The notes: generated by a model from the sequence alone, not told the origin. Numbered from the stretch's first letter, positions 14,228 to 23,243 are shown. The stretch is 37,027 nucleotides of DNA from Candidatus Agathobaculum merdigallinarum (GCA_019115425.1 DXDO01000099.1:1-37027); one strand, 5' to 3'. Made by a program: numbers and translations.

Positions 14228-14941
14228 TTAAAATCCGCCGTTTACGCCGAGCACCTGCCCTGTAATGAACGACGCACGCTCTGAGCATAGATAAAGGATG
14301 CTGTCCGCCACCTCGGTCGCAGTGCCGATGCGGCCGAGCGGAGTCTCATCCGCCAGCTCACGCATGGTTTCCTCGCTGTGCATCGCGTTCATTTCGGTAT
14401 CAATCACGCCCGGTGCAACACAATTCACCCGAATGCCGGACGGCCCCAGCTCAAGCGCCAGCGATTTGCTAAGCCCGATCAGCGCCGCCTTGCTTGCCGC
14501 GTAATGGCTTTCGCAGGATGCGCCGGACTGCCCCCAGATCGAGGACACGGTTACAATGCTCCCCCGCTTGCGGCGCAGCAAATCGGGCAGACATGCGCGT
14601 ATCGTGCGCACGGCGCCCATCAGGTTCACGTCTAGCATGCGCTGCCAAGCCTCGTCAGTGATGTCCTGAAACAGCTTCTGCTCCGCGATGCCCGCATTAC
14701 AGACAACCGCATCCACCGCGCCGAAATGTCCTCTCGCCTCGCCTATGGCACGACTGACCGCCTTGTCATCATACAGGTCGGCACAGAGCGCCAGCGCGCC
14801 GGTTTGTTCCGCGAGCGAACCGGCCAGCACACGATTTTCGCGGTAAGTGAAGGCCACGCTCCAGCCCGCAGCTGCAAACGCGCGCACACAGGCTGCGCCG
14901 ATGCCGCGCGAGCCGCCGGTGATGAAAACCGTCTGCCGCAT
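14228..14941 (-). CDS. Short-chain dehydrogenase/reductase, FabG/YmfI-like
   Basis: A 237-residue NAD(P)-dependent reductase. The cofactor motif TGGSRGIG is at the N-terminus, the NAG motif is at VVCNAGIAE, the catalytic Ser is in TVSSIWGQSG, and Tyr/Lys are in HYAASKAAL. The C-terminus has the FabG-like ITGQVLGVNGGF. Candidates are 3-oxoacyl-ACP reductase or, more like its clostridial relatives, the EF-P 5-aminopentanone reductase YmfI; sequence alone does not decide. No fatty-acid genes are adjacent. The ATG overlaps the pfkA stop codon (TGATG, sharing the A at 14941), so translation is coupled. An upstream in-frame ATG at 14977 lies inside pfkA and is less likely. Last gene of the murB operon. 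Confidence 0.88.
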   Translation of the reverse strand: MRQTVFITGGSRGIGAACVRAFAAAGWSVAFTYRENRVLAGSLAEQTGALALCADLYDDKAVSRAIGEARGHFGAVDAVVCNAGIAEQKLFQDITDEAWQRMLDVNLMGAVRTIRACLPDLLRRKRGSIVTVSSIWGQSGASCESHYAASKAALIGLSKSLALELGPSGIRVNCVAPGVIDTEMNAMHSEETMRELADETPLGRIGTATEVADSILYLCSERASFITGQVLGVNGGF

Positions 14942-15915
14942 CAGATCGCAACCGTTTGCTGCGCCTCGAACAGGCACTGGTTGAGATCCTTCTGGCGGGA
15001 CAGGCCCTCCTCAATATCGATATCGATCACCTGGTTATCGTCGGAGACGACAACGCGGTTTGTCTTGCCCTCCATCAGCGCCTTGACGGCCGCATAACCC
15101 ATACGGGTCGCCATCACGCGGTCCTGCGCCGTGGGCGATCCGCCGCGCTGGATATGGCCGAGGATGGTTACGCGAGTATCAATGCCTGTCGCCTCGTGAA
15201 TGTGGTCGGCGACCTCCTGCGCAGAGCCGTAGCCCTCCGCCACGATAATAATATGGTGGTTGCGGCCTTTGATGCGGCCAATGCGCATTTTCTCGACGAT
15301 ATCCGTATCAAAGTCCAGCTCACGCTCGGGCAGGCAGATCGCGGTCGCCCCGACCGCGCAGCCAACGTGCAGCGCCAAATGCCCCGCGCGCCGCCCCATG
15401 ACTTCAACAACCGAGCAGCGCTCGTGCGACTGCATGGTGTCACGCAGCTTGTCGATACACTCGATCGCGGTATTGCAGGCGGTGTCAAAACCGATCGTAT
15501 AATCCGTGCAGACGATGTCGTTATCAATCGTACCCGGCACGCCGATACACGGCACCCCCTTGCGGGAAAGCGCCTGCGCACCGCGGAAGGTGCCGTCGCC
15601 GCCGCAGCAGATCAAACCGTCGATGCCGAGGTACTTGCAGGTGTCGGCTGCCTTCTGCAAGCCTTCCTCGGTCATCATCTCCTTGCATCGCGCGGTGTAC
15701 AGCATGGTTCCTCCTCGGCGGATGATGCCGTCCACGCTGCGCGCACCCATTTCAATGATATCGCCGTTGATCAAGCCGCTGTATCCGCGGCGGATGCCGA
15801 GCACGGAAATATCGAATGCGGACGCGGTACGGACGACCGCGCGAATAAGCGCGTTCATGCCCGGCGCGTCGCCGCCGCTTGTGAGTATGCCGATTCTTCG
15901 AATTTGTTTATCCAT
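14941..15915 (-). CDS. pfkA: ATP-dependent 6-phosphofructokinase
   Basis: A 324-residue glycolytic enzyme converting fructose 6-phosphate to fructose 1,6-bisphosphate. It shows GILTSGGDAPGMNALIR, the ATP site GGDGTFRGA (the glycine pattern of ATP- rather than pyrophosphate-users), the catalytic TIDNDI, TIGFDTACN, and VMGRRAGHLALH. The start is ATG 15915 with GGGAGG seven bases upstream; an in-frame ATG 12 codons earlier lacks a site. It follows dnaE after 52 bases and overlaps the SDR gene by one base. The dnaE-pfkA proximity is common in Firmicutes, though the usual accDA/pyk genes are absent here. Confidence 0.96.
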   Translation of the reverse strand: MDKQIRRIGILTSGGDAPGMNALIRAVVRTASAFDISVLGIRRGYSGLINGDIIEMGARSVDGIIRRGGTMLYTARCKEMMTEEGLQKAADTCKYLGIDGLICCGGDGTFRGAQALSRKGVPCIGVPGTIDNDIVCTDYTIGFDTACNTAIECIDKLRDTMQSHERCSVVEVMGRRAGHLALHVGCAVGATAICLPERELDFDTDIVEKMRIGRIKGRNHHIIIVAEGYGSAQEVADHIHEATGIDTRVTILGHIQRGGSPTAQDRVMATRMGYAAVKALMEGKTNRVVVSDDNQVIDIDIEEGLSRQKDLNQCLFEAQQTVAI

Positions 15916-15967
15916 TTTGAGCCTCCCAGTTCGGTTGACAAGTTCTTCCACGAATTTCAGTATCCTC

Positions 15968-18900
15968 TTATTGCATTATAACATCTTCTTCTCCCAAGAG
16001 GAAGCGCAATTTTTCCAAAAACGGTACATCCGGCTGACACCAATATCGGCGCGCGGCAAGCGTTTTCTTCTTGGTGTCCGTCGGGTACAGATAGACCGGC
16101 GTATCGCCCGGCTGGGTGAGCAATATCGCCTTGATCTGCGGCCACTCATCCCCCTGCATACTGGCGATGCGCAGAAACAGCTTTTGCGGCGCAAGTTTTG
16201 CTGCCTGCTGATCGGTATAGACCGACTGCTGCGGGTTTTCCTTTGCCAGCGTGCTGCTCACCGCGCTCTCCGTCAGCGGCTGGGCTTCATTCAGCAGCAC
16301 CTTCGGGGCTTCATCTTCCCGCGCGTCGATCCGGCCGGTGAGCAGCACCGCGCTGTCCTCGGTCAGATAGGCGCCGCACTGCTGGAGCGAGCGTGGGAAT
16401 ACCACCAGCTCGATCGACGCGGACTCGTCCTCCACGGTCACATAGGCCATCATCGAGCCGTTTTTGGTGGATTTGAGCCGCACCGCCGTGATCACACATG
16501 CCAGCCGAACGGTCATGCCGTCCTTATACACGGGCTGCTCACTCTCTCCGGATAGATCGTCGATGATCCTGCGGATGGAAGCCGCGCTCGCCTGTTTTGC
16601 CAGGTCGCGGTATTCGTCCATCGGGTGTCCGGACAGGTACAGCCCCGTCGTTTCCTTTTCCATGGAGAGTAGCTCGCGCTTGGACACCTCTGAGATATCC
16701 GGCAGGGCAATCTGGGTATCCCGCACCTCGTCGTTTCCCATGCCGAACAGGTCCATTTGCCCTTCGATATTTTTCTTTCGGCTCTGCGCGATCGCGTCCA
16801 CAACTGCGTTCACGATCTTCAGCAGCTGGCTGCGCCGGTAGCCCATGGTGTCGAATGCCCCTGCCTTGATCATGCTCTCAACCGCGCGCCGGTTCAGTTC
16901 ACGGTCATACATCCGCTCGCAGAAATCCTGAAAGGAGGAAAACAGCCCGCCGGCTTCGCGTTCCTCCACCAGCTGCTTCATAAACGAACGCCCAACGCCT
17001 TTGACCGCCGCCAGCCCAAAGCGGATATCCCGACCGGACACCGAAAAGCTGTCAAAAGACTCGTTGACGTCCGGCGGGAGGACCGCGATCCCCATCTCGC
17101 GCGCCGCCTGAATATACTCGGAGATCTTATCCGACGAGTCCAGAACGCTCGTCAGCAGCGCCGCCATATACTCGCGCGGATAATGACACTTGAGATAAGC
17201 TGTGCGGAAAGACACGACCGCGTAGCACACCGCGTGCGCCTTGTTGAAGGCGTAGTTTGCGAAATCCATGATCTCGTCGAACAGGCTCGCCGCCACATTC
17301 TCCGGCACGCCGCGCTTGACCGCGCCGTCGATCCCCAGTTCCTCGTTGCCGTAGATGAAGTTGATGCGCTCCTTTTCCAGCTCCTTCATCTTCTTTTTGC
17401 TCATTGCGCGGCGCACCATATCCGCCTTGCCGAGCGAGTAGCCCGCAAGCGACTGGAACACCTGCATAACCTGTTCCTGATAGATCATACAGCCGTAGGT
17501 GACCTTCAGGATCGGCTCGAGCAGCGGATGCTTGTAGGTCACCTTTTCCGGATGGTGGCGGCACTCGATGTAGCGCGGGATAGACTGCATCGGCCCCGGC
17601 CGGTAGAGCGCCACAACCGCAGTGATATCCTCGATCGACTGCGGCCGCAGTCCGGTGACGACGTTCGTAATGCCCGCGGATTCCAGCTGGAACACGCCCA
17701 TCGTCGAGCCGCGGCCCAGCATCTCATAGGTGGCCTTGTCATTCATATCCACCTTTTCGATATTGAAATCCGGCGTGTGGCGGCGGATCATCTTTTCCGC
17801 GTCCGCAATGACCGTCAGGTTGCGCAGGCCGAGGAAGTCCATCTTCAAAAGCCCCAGCTCCTCGAGCGTGGTCATCGGGAACTGGGTGACCATCTGCTCG
17901 TCGTTGCGGGCGAGCGGCACATAGGTATCGACTGGGTCTTTTGTGATAACAACGCCCGCCGCGTGCGTGGACGCATGGCGCGGCATACCCTCGAGGGCGC
18001 GCGCGGTGTCGATCAGCTCGCGCACCTGCGGGTTCTCGTCGTACATCTTTTTCAGTTCCGGATTGATGGAGAGCGCCTTGTCGATCGTAATATGCAGTTC
18101 ATTCGGCACCTGCTTGGCGACTGCGTCAACCTCATTATACGGGATACTGAGCGCCCTGCCGACATCACGGATGGAGTTGCGCGCGGCCATGGTACCAAAG
18201 GTGACAATCTGCGCCACGCGATCCTTGCCGTATTTCTCGGTGACATACTCGATGACCTCGGGACGGCGCACATAGCAGAAATCCACGTCAATATCCGGCA
18301 TGGATACGCGTTCCGGATTGAGGAAGCGTTCAAAATACAGCGAATAATGGATGGGATCGAGGTCGGTGATGCCCAAACAGTAGGAGACGATCGATCCCGC
18401 CGCCGAGCCGCGCCCCGGCCCCACCGGAATGCCGTTTCGCTTCGCATAGCCGATAAAATCGGATACGATCAGGAAGTAATCGACAAAGCCCATCTTGGCG
18501 ATCATGTCGATCTCGTATTGCAGGCGCGCGCGCACCGTTCCATCATCGTCCGGATAGCGGGCGGCAAAGCCTTCGCCGCACAGCTTTTGCAGATACTCGA
18601 GCGCGGTGTAGCCCTCCGGCACATCAAATTCCGGCAGGTGATACTTGCCGAACTCAAATTCCACCTGGCAGCGCTCCGCGATCCTGACCGTATTCTCAAG
18701 CGCCTCCGGATGGTCGGGAAACAGGGCGGCCATTTCATCTGCGTCCTTGATGTAAAACTCCTGCGTTTCAAACTTCATGCGCGTGGGATCGTCCACGGTC
18801 TTGCCCATCTGGATGCACATCAGGACGTCCTGTATCCTGGCATCCTTTCTGGTCAGGTAGTGGGCGTCGTTCGTCGCAACAAGGCCGATATTCAGCTCCT

Positions 18901-19483
18901 CCGCGAGCTTGTACAGCCCGTCGTTGACCTTTTTCTGTACCTCTATGCCATGATCCTGCACCTCAAGATAAAAATGATCGCGGTCAAAAATCTCGAGAAA
19001 CTGCTCGCATAGCTCGTATGCGCCGTCCATGTCCCCTTCCGCAAGCGCACGAGGAATGACGCCTGCAAGGCATGCGGACAGGCAGATCAAGCCCTCGCTG
19101 TGCTGCCGGAGCAGATCCATATCGATACGCGGCTTCATATAGAAGCCCTCGGAAAAGCCGAGCGACACCATATGGATCAGGTTGCGGTAGCCAGTCATAT
19201 TCTCGCACAGCAAAATCAGGTGGCTGTGCCACTCGCCGTTCAGATAGCTGCGGTCAAAGCGCGAATGCGGCGCCAGATACACCTCGCACCCGATGACCGG
19301 ATGAATACCCTTAGCCTTGCAGGCGCGGTAAAAATCGATCACGCCGTACATCACACCGTGATCGGTCAGCGCACAGGCGGTCTGACCCAGCTCTGCCACG
19401 CGGTCCACCAGCCCCTCAATGCGGCACGCACCGTCCAGCAGGCTGTATTCGCTATGCACATGCAGGTGTGCAAATGGTACCAT
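15968..19483 (-). CDS. dnaE: DNA polymerase III subunit alpha (DnaE type)
   Basis: A 1171-residue replicative polymerase. The N-terminal PHP domain begins FAHLHVHSEYSLLDGACRI and continues ACALTDHGVMYG. The C-family palm has the catalytic PDIDVDF plus the GPGRGSAAGS and FNKAHAVCYAVVS motifs. A helix-hairpin-helix region precedes the C-terminal OB-fold (VRLACVITAVRLKSTKNGSM, then ASIELVVFPRSL). Length fits DnaE1/DnaE3-type enzymes. In low-GC Firmicutes PolC is the main leading-strand enzyme and DnaE extends primers; whether PolC exists here is not visible. The whiA stop TAA directly abuts this ATG (TAAATG), with AAAGGAGG inside the end of whiA, so the two are translationally coupled. Confidence 0.97.
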   Translation of the reverse strand: MVPFAHLHVHSEYSLLDGACRIEGLVDRVAELGQTACALTDHGVMYGVIDFYRACKAKGIHPVIGCEVYLAPHSRFDRSYLNGEWHSHLILLCENMTGYRNLIHMVSLGFSEGFYMKPRIDMDLLRQHSEGLICLSACLAGVIPRALAEGDMDGAYELCEQFLEIFDRDHFYLEVQDHGIEVQKKVNDGLYKLAEELNIGLVATNDAHYLTRKDARIQDVLMCIQMGKTVDDPTRMKFETQEFYIKDADEMAALFPDHPEALENTVRIAERCQVEFEFGKYHLPEFDVPEGYTALEYLQKLCGEGFAARYPDDDGTVRARLQYEIDMIAKMGFVDYFLIVSDFIGYAKRNGIPVGPGRGSAAGSIVSYCLGITDLDPIHYSLYFERFLNPERVSMPDIDVDFCYVRRPEVIEYVTEKYGKDRVAQIVTFGTMAARNSIRDVGRALSIPYNEVDAVAKQVPNELHITIDKALSINPELKKMYDENPQVRELIDTARALEGMPRHASTHAAGVVITKDPVDTYVPLARNDEQMVTQFPMTTLEELGLLKMDFLGLRNLTVIADAEKMIRRHTPDFNIEKVDMNDKATYEMLGRGSTMGVFQLESAGITNVVTGLRPQSIEDITAVVALYRPGPMQSIPRYIECRHHPEKVTYKHPLLEPILKVTYGCMIYQEQVMQVFQSLAGYSLGKADMVRRAMSKKKMKELEKERINFIYGNEELGIDGAVKRGVPENVAASLFDEIMDFANYAFNKAHAVCYAVVSFRTAYLKCHYPREYMAALLTSVLDSSDKISEYIQAAREMGIAVLPPDVNESFDSFSVSGRDIRFGLAAVKGVGRSFMKQLVEEREAGGLFSSFQDFCERMYDRELNRRAVESMIKAGAFDTMGYRRSQLLKIVNAVVDAIAQSRKKNIEGQMDLFGMGNDEVRDTQIALPDISEVSKRELLSMEKETTGLYLSGHPMDEYRDLAKQASAASIRRIIDDLSGESEQPVYKDGMTVRLACVITAVRLKSTKNGSMMAYVTVEDESASIELVVFPRSLQQCGAYLTEDSAVLLTGRIDAREDEAPKVLLNEAQPLTESAVSSTLAKENPQQSVYTDQQAAKLAPQKLFLRIASMQGDEWPQIKAILLTQPGDTPVYLYPTDTKKKTLAARRYWCQPDVPFLEKLRFLLGEEDVIMQ

Positions 19484-20377
19484 TTAGTCCTCCTTTGACG
19501 CAAGTTCAACAATTTTTTTCAGCCGGTGACTCAGGCCCGGCTTGGAGATCGGCGGGTCGAATCGCTGTGCCAGTTCCGCCAGAGTATCCGTCGGATAATT
19601 CAGCCGAAGATACACGGTTTCACGCAGGTTCTCCGGAATCCCTTCTTCGCCGTGTGCGTCCAGCACCGCGCGGATGGCGGCAACCTGCCGCATGGAAGCA
19701 TCCGCCGCTTTCGCCAGATTGGCGGTTTCGCAGTTGACCTGCCGGTTGATCGTGTTGCGGAGATTTTTTTCCACCTTGGCTTCCATCAGCTCCATCGCCG
19801 CGTGAGGCGCACCGATATGGGTCAAAAAATCCTCCACACTCGTGCCATCTTTAAAATAGAGGATATATGCGCTGCCGCGGCGCATTTGTTTGGGCGAAAG
19901 CCCAAGATCGAGCAGCAGGCTGGTTTCCTCGCCGGACAGGCTCTGATGAGTGGTTTTCAGTTCCAGATGGCTTTTCTTGCCCGGTCCCGCCACCGTCCCC
20001 GCCATCAGGAATACGCCGCGCAGAAAGGCTGCGATGCAGCAATCCTCCTCGAGCACATTCCGGTTGAGATGATAGGTGACATGGCTTTTCCTGTCATAGC
20101 CGAGCGCATCGAAAATACGGCCGATCTGTGCAGGTTCCGAGAGCGTAAGCTGTGTCTTGCACCCGATACGCTGCGGCTCGCACACAACAAAAAACGCGCG
20201 CTGCAGCAGCGCCTGCAGGCGGCGCGCAACGACTTCGTTTTCAGTGGAAAATCGGATCTCCTTATGGGAAAACACCGAGGCGTGCAGCAGGGCGCCGTAT
20301 GCTTCCGCACGCGTGCAGCACGTCCGCTGCATGGAAACGCGGCATAGCTCATTTTTTACCTCGGCTGAAAAGGACAT
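19484..20377 (-). CDS. whiA: WhiA, DNA-binding cell-division/sporulation regulator
   Basis: A 297-residue protein with an N-terminal degenerate LAGLIDADG homing-endonuclease fold (MSFSAEVKNELCRV, then EAYGALLHASVFS) and a C-terminal helix-turn-helix (DTLAELAQRFDPPISKPGLSHRLKKI). In actinobacteria WhiA controls sporulation septation. In Bacillus it affects cell division and nucleoid behaviour. It sits in the conserved murB-rapZ-whiA order, 21 bases after rapZ, and abuts dnaE. Its last codons carry the dnaE ribosome site. Confidence 0.96.
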   Translation of the reverse strand: MSFSAEVKNELCRVSMQRTCCTRAEAYGALLHASVFSHKEIRFSTENEVVARRLQALLQRAFFVVCEPQRIGCKTQLTLSEPAQIGRIFDALGYDRKSHVTYHLNRNVLEEDCCIAAFLRGVFLMAGTVAGPGKKSHLELKTTHQSLSGEETSLLLDLGLSPKQMRRGSAYILYFKDGTSVEDFLTHIGAPHAAMELMEAKVEKNLRNTINRQVNCETANLAKAADASMRQVAAIRAVLDAHGEEGIPENLRETVYLRLNYPTDTLAELAQRFDPPISKPGLSHRLKKIVELASKED

Positions 20378-20398
20378 ATTGGGTTCCCCGTTCTCTTT

Positions 20399-21256
20399 TT
20401 ATCTCTGATAATCGCGATGTACCGTAACAACGCCATAGTCACGCCCGCGCAGATGGCCGCCGAGCGCCTCAGCGATTGCGACGGAACGATGTTTGCCGCC
20501 CGTGCAGCCGATGCTGATAATCAGGTTGGATTTGCCCTCCGCGATATAACGCGGCAGCAAAAAGTCGATCATAGTTGTCAAATGGCCCATCAGCACATCT
20601 GCCGTGCCGCCCTGAAACACGTAGTCGCGCACATCCGGATCGGTGCCGTTCTTCTCACGCAGGCTCATTTCGTAATACGGATTGGGCAGGAAGCGCACGT
20701 CAAACACCAGATCGGACTCCGGCGGGATGCCGTATTTGAAGCCGAACGACTGCACAATCACCTCGAACGCGCCGCCGTTATCCGCACCCGAAAACAGCGC
20801 GAGCAGACGCTCGCGCAGACCGGCGGCGGAAAGGCCGGTTGAATCGACCACAAAATCCGCACGGTTGCGCAGAGCAGACAGCATATTGCGTTCCTTTTCA
20901 ATCGCTGCCGTCATGGAGACGCCCTTGTCCATCAGCGGATGCTTGCGCCGTGTCTCCTTGAAGCGGCGGATCAGCGTCGGCGTATCGGTATCCAAAAACA
21001 GAATACGGTAATCGCAGCCCATACTCTTGATGGAATCGAGCGAATCAAAAAGCTGCTGAAAATCGCCGCCCGCGCGCACGTCCGTCACGAGCGCGACGCG
21101 CTCATACCGCTCGGTCGCGGCCAGACAGATCTCCGCAAAGCGCGGGATCAGCGCAATGGGTAGGTTGTCCACACAATAATAGCCCAGATCCTCAAATGTG
21201 GCGACCGCCCGGCTTTTCCCCGCGCCGGACATGCCCGAAACAATCAGAAAATACAC
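20399..21256 (-). CDS. rapZ: RapZ-family nucleotide-binding protein (YvcJ)
   Basis: A 285-residue P-loop protein, GMSGAGKSRAV near the N-terminus with Walker B-like ILFLDTD. The C-terminal RapZ half has FGFKYGIPPESDLVFDVRFLPNPYY, VRDYVFQGG and SIGCTGGKHRSVAIAE. In E. coli RapZ steers small-RNA decay to control GlmS and amino-sugar supply. In Bacillus YvcJ binds GTP and affects competence. The GTG start at 21256 follows GGGGG at 8 bases; longer in-frame extensions have no site and overlap murB's end. Located 28 bases after murB, consistent with a role in wall-precursor control. Confidence 0.95.
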   Translation of the reverse strand: MYFLIVSGMSGAGKSRAVATFEDLGYYCVDNLPIALIPRFAEICLAATERYERVALVTDVRAGGDFQQLFDSLDSIKSMGCDYRILFLDTDTPTLIRRFKETRRKHPLMDKGVSMTAAIEKERNMLSALRNRADFVVDSTGLSAAGLRERLLALFSGADNGGAFEVIVQSFGFKYGIPPESDLVFDVRFLPNPYYEMSLREKNGTDPDVRDYVFQGGTADVLMGHLTTMIDFLLPRYIAEGKSNLIISIGCTGGKHRSVAIAEALGGHLRGRDYGVVTVHRDYQR

Positions 21257-21284
21257 AATCCAATCCCCCTGACCGGAAAACCGT

Positions 21285-22199
21285 TTATCGAATGATGCGG
21301 ACCTCACATTCCAGCTGTACGCCGAACTGCTCACGCACCCGCTGCTGCACCAGCTCGATCAAACGCAGCATATCGTCACAGGTCGCGCCGCCCCGGTTGA
21401 TCAGGAAGCCCGCGTGCTTTTCCGAAACCTGCGCTGCGCCCACCGAAGCGCCTTTCAGCCCCGCGTCCTCGATCAGCCGTCCGGCGAAATACCCCTCAGG
21501 CCTTTTAAACGTTGACCCTGCGGACGGGAAATTAAGCGGCTGCTTATCCCGCCTGCGCTGTGCGAAATCGTTCATCTTATCCAGGATCGCGGCGGGATCA
21601 CCTTGCCGCAGGCGAATGGTCGAACGGACGACCGTCCACTCCGGATGCGCGCGGAACACGCTGCGGCGGTAGGCAAAGCCGTGCTCTTCCCCCTGCAAAG
21701 TATGCAGTTCGCCGTTTTCATCCAAATATTCCGTGCTCTCCACGATCCCCGCCATTTGGCCGTCGTATGCGCCCGCATTCATAAACACCGCGCCGCCCAC
21801 GCTGCCCGGAATCCCGCCGGCAAACTCCGCGCCCGACAGGCCCGCGCGCTGCGCGCGGCGCGCCACGCGGCCCAGAAGCGCGCCGGCCTCGGCGGTCATC
21901 ATGCCGTCATTTCCAACGCGCACCTCATCCAGCTCGGTCGTACATACGACCGCGCCGCGGATACCGGCATCCGACACCAGCATGTTCGATCCGTTCCCCA
22001 GCAGCAGAAACGGGATACCGCGCGCGCGGAATACACCGAGCGTTCCTGCCAGCTCCTTTCTGGTTTTGGGCTGCACAAAAAGGTCGGCCGGCCCGCCGAT
22101 GGCGAATGTCGTGTGGCGGCTCATGGGCTCCTGTTGGATGATATCTATATCAGGCGCAGCTTCGCGCAGCGCCGCAATGCATTCATTGATCTGCTCCAT
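21285..22199 (-). CDS. murB: UDP-N-acetylenolpyruvoylglucosamine reductase
   Basis: A 304-residue FAD enzyme that reduces UDP-GlcNAc-enolpyruvate to UDP-MurNAc in peptidoglycan synthesis. FAD-binding motifs are TTFAIGGPADLFV, LGNGSNMLVSDAGIRG and GGIPGSVGGAVFMNAGAY. The catalytic Ser is in PSAGSTFKRP and the final Glu is near CEVRIIR. It is the type II short form usual in Firmicutes. The start ATG 22199 follows GGAGGAG. First gene of a six-gene operon with two possible promoters upstream. Confidence 0.97.
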   Translation of the reverse strand: MEQINECIAALREAAPDIDIIQQEPMSRHTTFAIGGPADLFVQPKTRKELAGTLGVFRARGIPFLLLGNGSNMLVSDAGIRGAVVCTTELDEVRVGNDGMMTAEAGALLGRVARRAQRAGLSGAEFAGGIPGSVGGAVFMNAGAYDGQMAGIVESTEYLDENGELHTLQGEEHGFAYRRSVFRAHPEWTVVRSTIRLRQGDPAAILDKMNDFAQRRRDKQPLNFPSAGSTFKRPEGYFAGRLIEDAGLKGASVGAAQVSEKHAGFLINRGGATCDDMLRLIELVQQRVREQFGVQLECEVRIIR

Positions 22200-22234
22200 A
22201 TTCTCCTCCGAATATTACTGCAACAGCTAAATAC

Positions 22235-22263
22235 AGTATAACACAGCGGCGGGTGGATGAAAA
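22235..22263 (-). promoter_or_regulatory. murB operon promoter, proximal
   Basis: Minus strand TTTTCA (22263-22258), a 17-base spacer and an extended -10, TGT-TATACT (22240-22235). It lies 36 bases before the murB start. Confidence 0.6.
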
Positions 22264-22307
22264 TCCACAGCATGCCGCATAATGGCAGTATAATAATCTT
22301 TTCTATG

Positions 22308-22336
22308 ATTATACCAAATCAGTCGGGAAAGTGCAA
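22308..22336 (-). promoter_or_regulatory. murB operon promoter, distal
   Basis: Minus strand TTGCAC (22336-22331), a 17-base spacer and a perfect TATAAT (22313-22308), just downstream of the left hairpin of the repeat element. The segment TTTGGTATAAT resembles the lipoprotein promoter at 23148. Confidence 0.55.
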
Positions 22337-22340
22337 ACCA

Positions 22341-22606
22341 AAGGCACCCCGAAGGGTGCCTCAGCTTGTCGAAAAAGTCCTTCGCGCCGCAGCGCGCATA
22401 AAATAGAAAATTGCAACACGTTGCAATTTTCATAAAAACCCGCGACATGTGCGTGGGTTTTTATACAAACCGCTGGTAAGTGGGCCTGAAAGGCGCGCGC
22501 AGCCAGCGGAATTTTCGATCGGAAGCGTGGTTCCGATCGAGAGGCTGTTCGAAAAACTATGTTTTTCGACAGCCTCAGTCACCCCGAAGGGTGCCTCTTT
22601 TTGCTT
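22341..22606. repeat. 265-bp palindrome-rich intergenic element with imperfect inverted ends
   Basis: The stretch between murB's promoters and the lipoprotein gene has no believable gene. The left end (22343-22376) and the reverse complement of the right end (22564-22597) resemble each other: GGCACCC...GGGTG.CT.AG..GTCGAAAAA. Each carries a short CACCC/GGGTG hairpin with T-rich sequence pointing outward, so each may terminate transcription leaving the element. Inside are stems at 22406-22431, 22432-22464, 22471-22507, 22516-22539 and 22541-22576. The layout suggests a MITE-like or REP-like element. The 36-nt hairpin at 22431-22466 recurs at 27682. I see no clear target-site duplication. Confidence 0.6.
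22431..22466. repeat. 36-nt hairpin repeat, copy 1
   Basis: It begins CATAAAAACCCGCGACATG, forms a 13-bp stem with one G-T pair, and has a 7-base loop. It is 33/36 identical to copy 2 at 27682-27717. Two of the three differences are a compensating pair (C-G here, T-A there), which supports a folded RNA or DNA structure. Confidence 0.75.
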
Positions 22607-22611
22607 CAAAG

Positions 22612-23100
22612 TTACTCGCTTGCGCTTTCCAGCATAGCCGCGCCTTCCGCCATATCGGCAAGCGCCGTGCTCATTTGCTCCTGCATCTGCGTGGACAGCT
22701 CCGCCAGCTTCGTCTGGTCGGTTTCACCGGACATTGCAACAGCCGTGTCAATGAAATCAATCAAAGCCTGGCAGCCGGACTGCAGCTTCTCATGCGCATC
22801 CGCATAGGCTTCCGGCGGCGTAATCGCGATAAAGTCGTTCATCGAACTCTTCATTGCGTCCAGCACTTCCTGTCCCGCTTCCGGGTCCGACATCGCAGTG
22901 CTGGCGTTGGTCTGGATCTCGGTCATCTCCGTGCTGAGGTTCTGCACCGCCTCGAGATATTCTTCCTCAGTCAGCGCCGGGGCGCTTTCTTCGCCCTGAT
23001 CCGCCGGCTGATTTCCGCCCGATCCGCAGGCTGCGAGCGACAAAACCATTACTACCCCCAGCAGAAGCGCGAATAAACGTTTCTTCATGTTCTCTTTCAT
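22612..23100 (-). CDS. Small secreted lipoprotein, unknown function
   Basis: A 162-residue protein. A signal peptide with basic start (MKENMKKRLF), hydrophobic core and lipobox LAAC places the lipidated Cys at 25. A Gly/Asn/Gln-rich linker (GSGGNQPADQGEESAP) follows. The mature part is acidic and helical (EEYLEAVQNLSTEMTEIQTN, DFIAITPPEAYADAHEKLQSG, and STQMQEQMSTALADMAEG), reminiscent of four-helix sensor or cytochrome-like bundles (PPEAYADAHEKL resembles such families), but no known domain can be named. AAGGAG precedes the first ATG. It appears monocistronic, with a promoter at 23148-23175. Confidence 0.85.
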   Translation of the reverse strand: MKENMKKRLFALLLGVVMVLSLAACGSGGNQPADQGEESAPALTEEEYLEAVQNLSTEMTEIQTNASTAMSDPEAGQEVLDAMKSSMNDFIAITPPEAYADAHEKLQSGCQALIDFIDTAVAMSGETDQTKLAELSTQMQEQMSTALADMAEGAAMLESASE

Positions 23101-23147
23101 GGCAAAAACTCCTTCTCACTTTTATTCAAGCATGACTGCTTTGGCTT

Positions 23148-23175
23148 ATTATACCAAAATAGTGGGAAAAAACAA
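23148..23175 (-). promoter_or_regulatory. Lipoprotein gene promoter
   Basis: Minus strand TTGTTT (23175-23170), a 16-base spacer and a perfect TATAAT (23153-23148), 48 bases before the start codon. Confidence 0.55.
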
Positions 23176-23243
23176 ATACCTTTGCAGTATAATCTGTTAC
23201 AATTATTGGTTTCCATTTTCGTAACATATTACCTATTAATTTT

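Noticed and set aside
16757..19012. Long plus-strand frame (751 codons) antisense to dnaE
   Set aside because: Arg/His-rich composition without domains; a by-product of high third-position GC in dnaE, whose own frame has all catalytic motifs.
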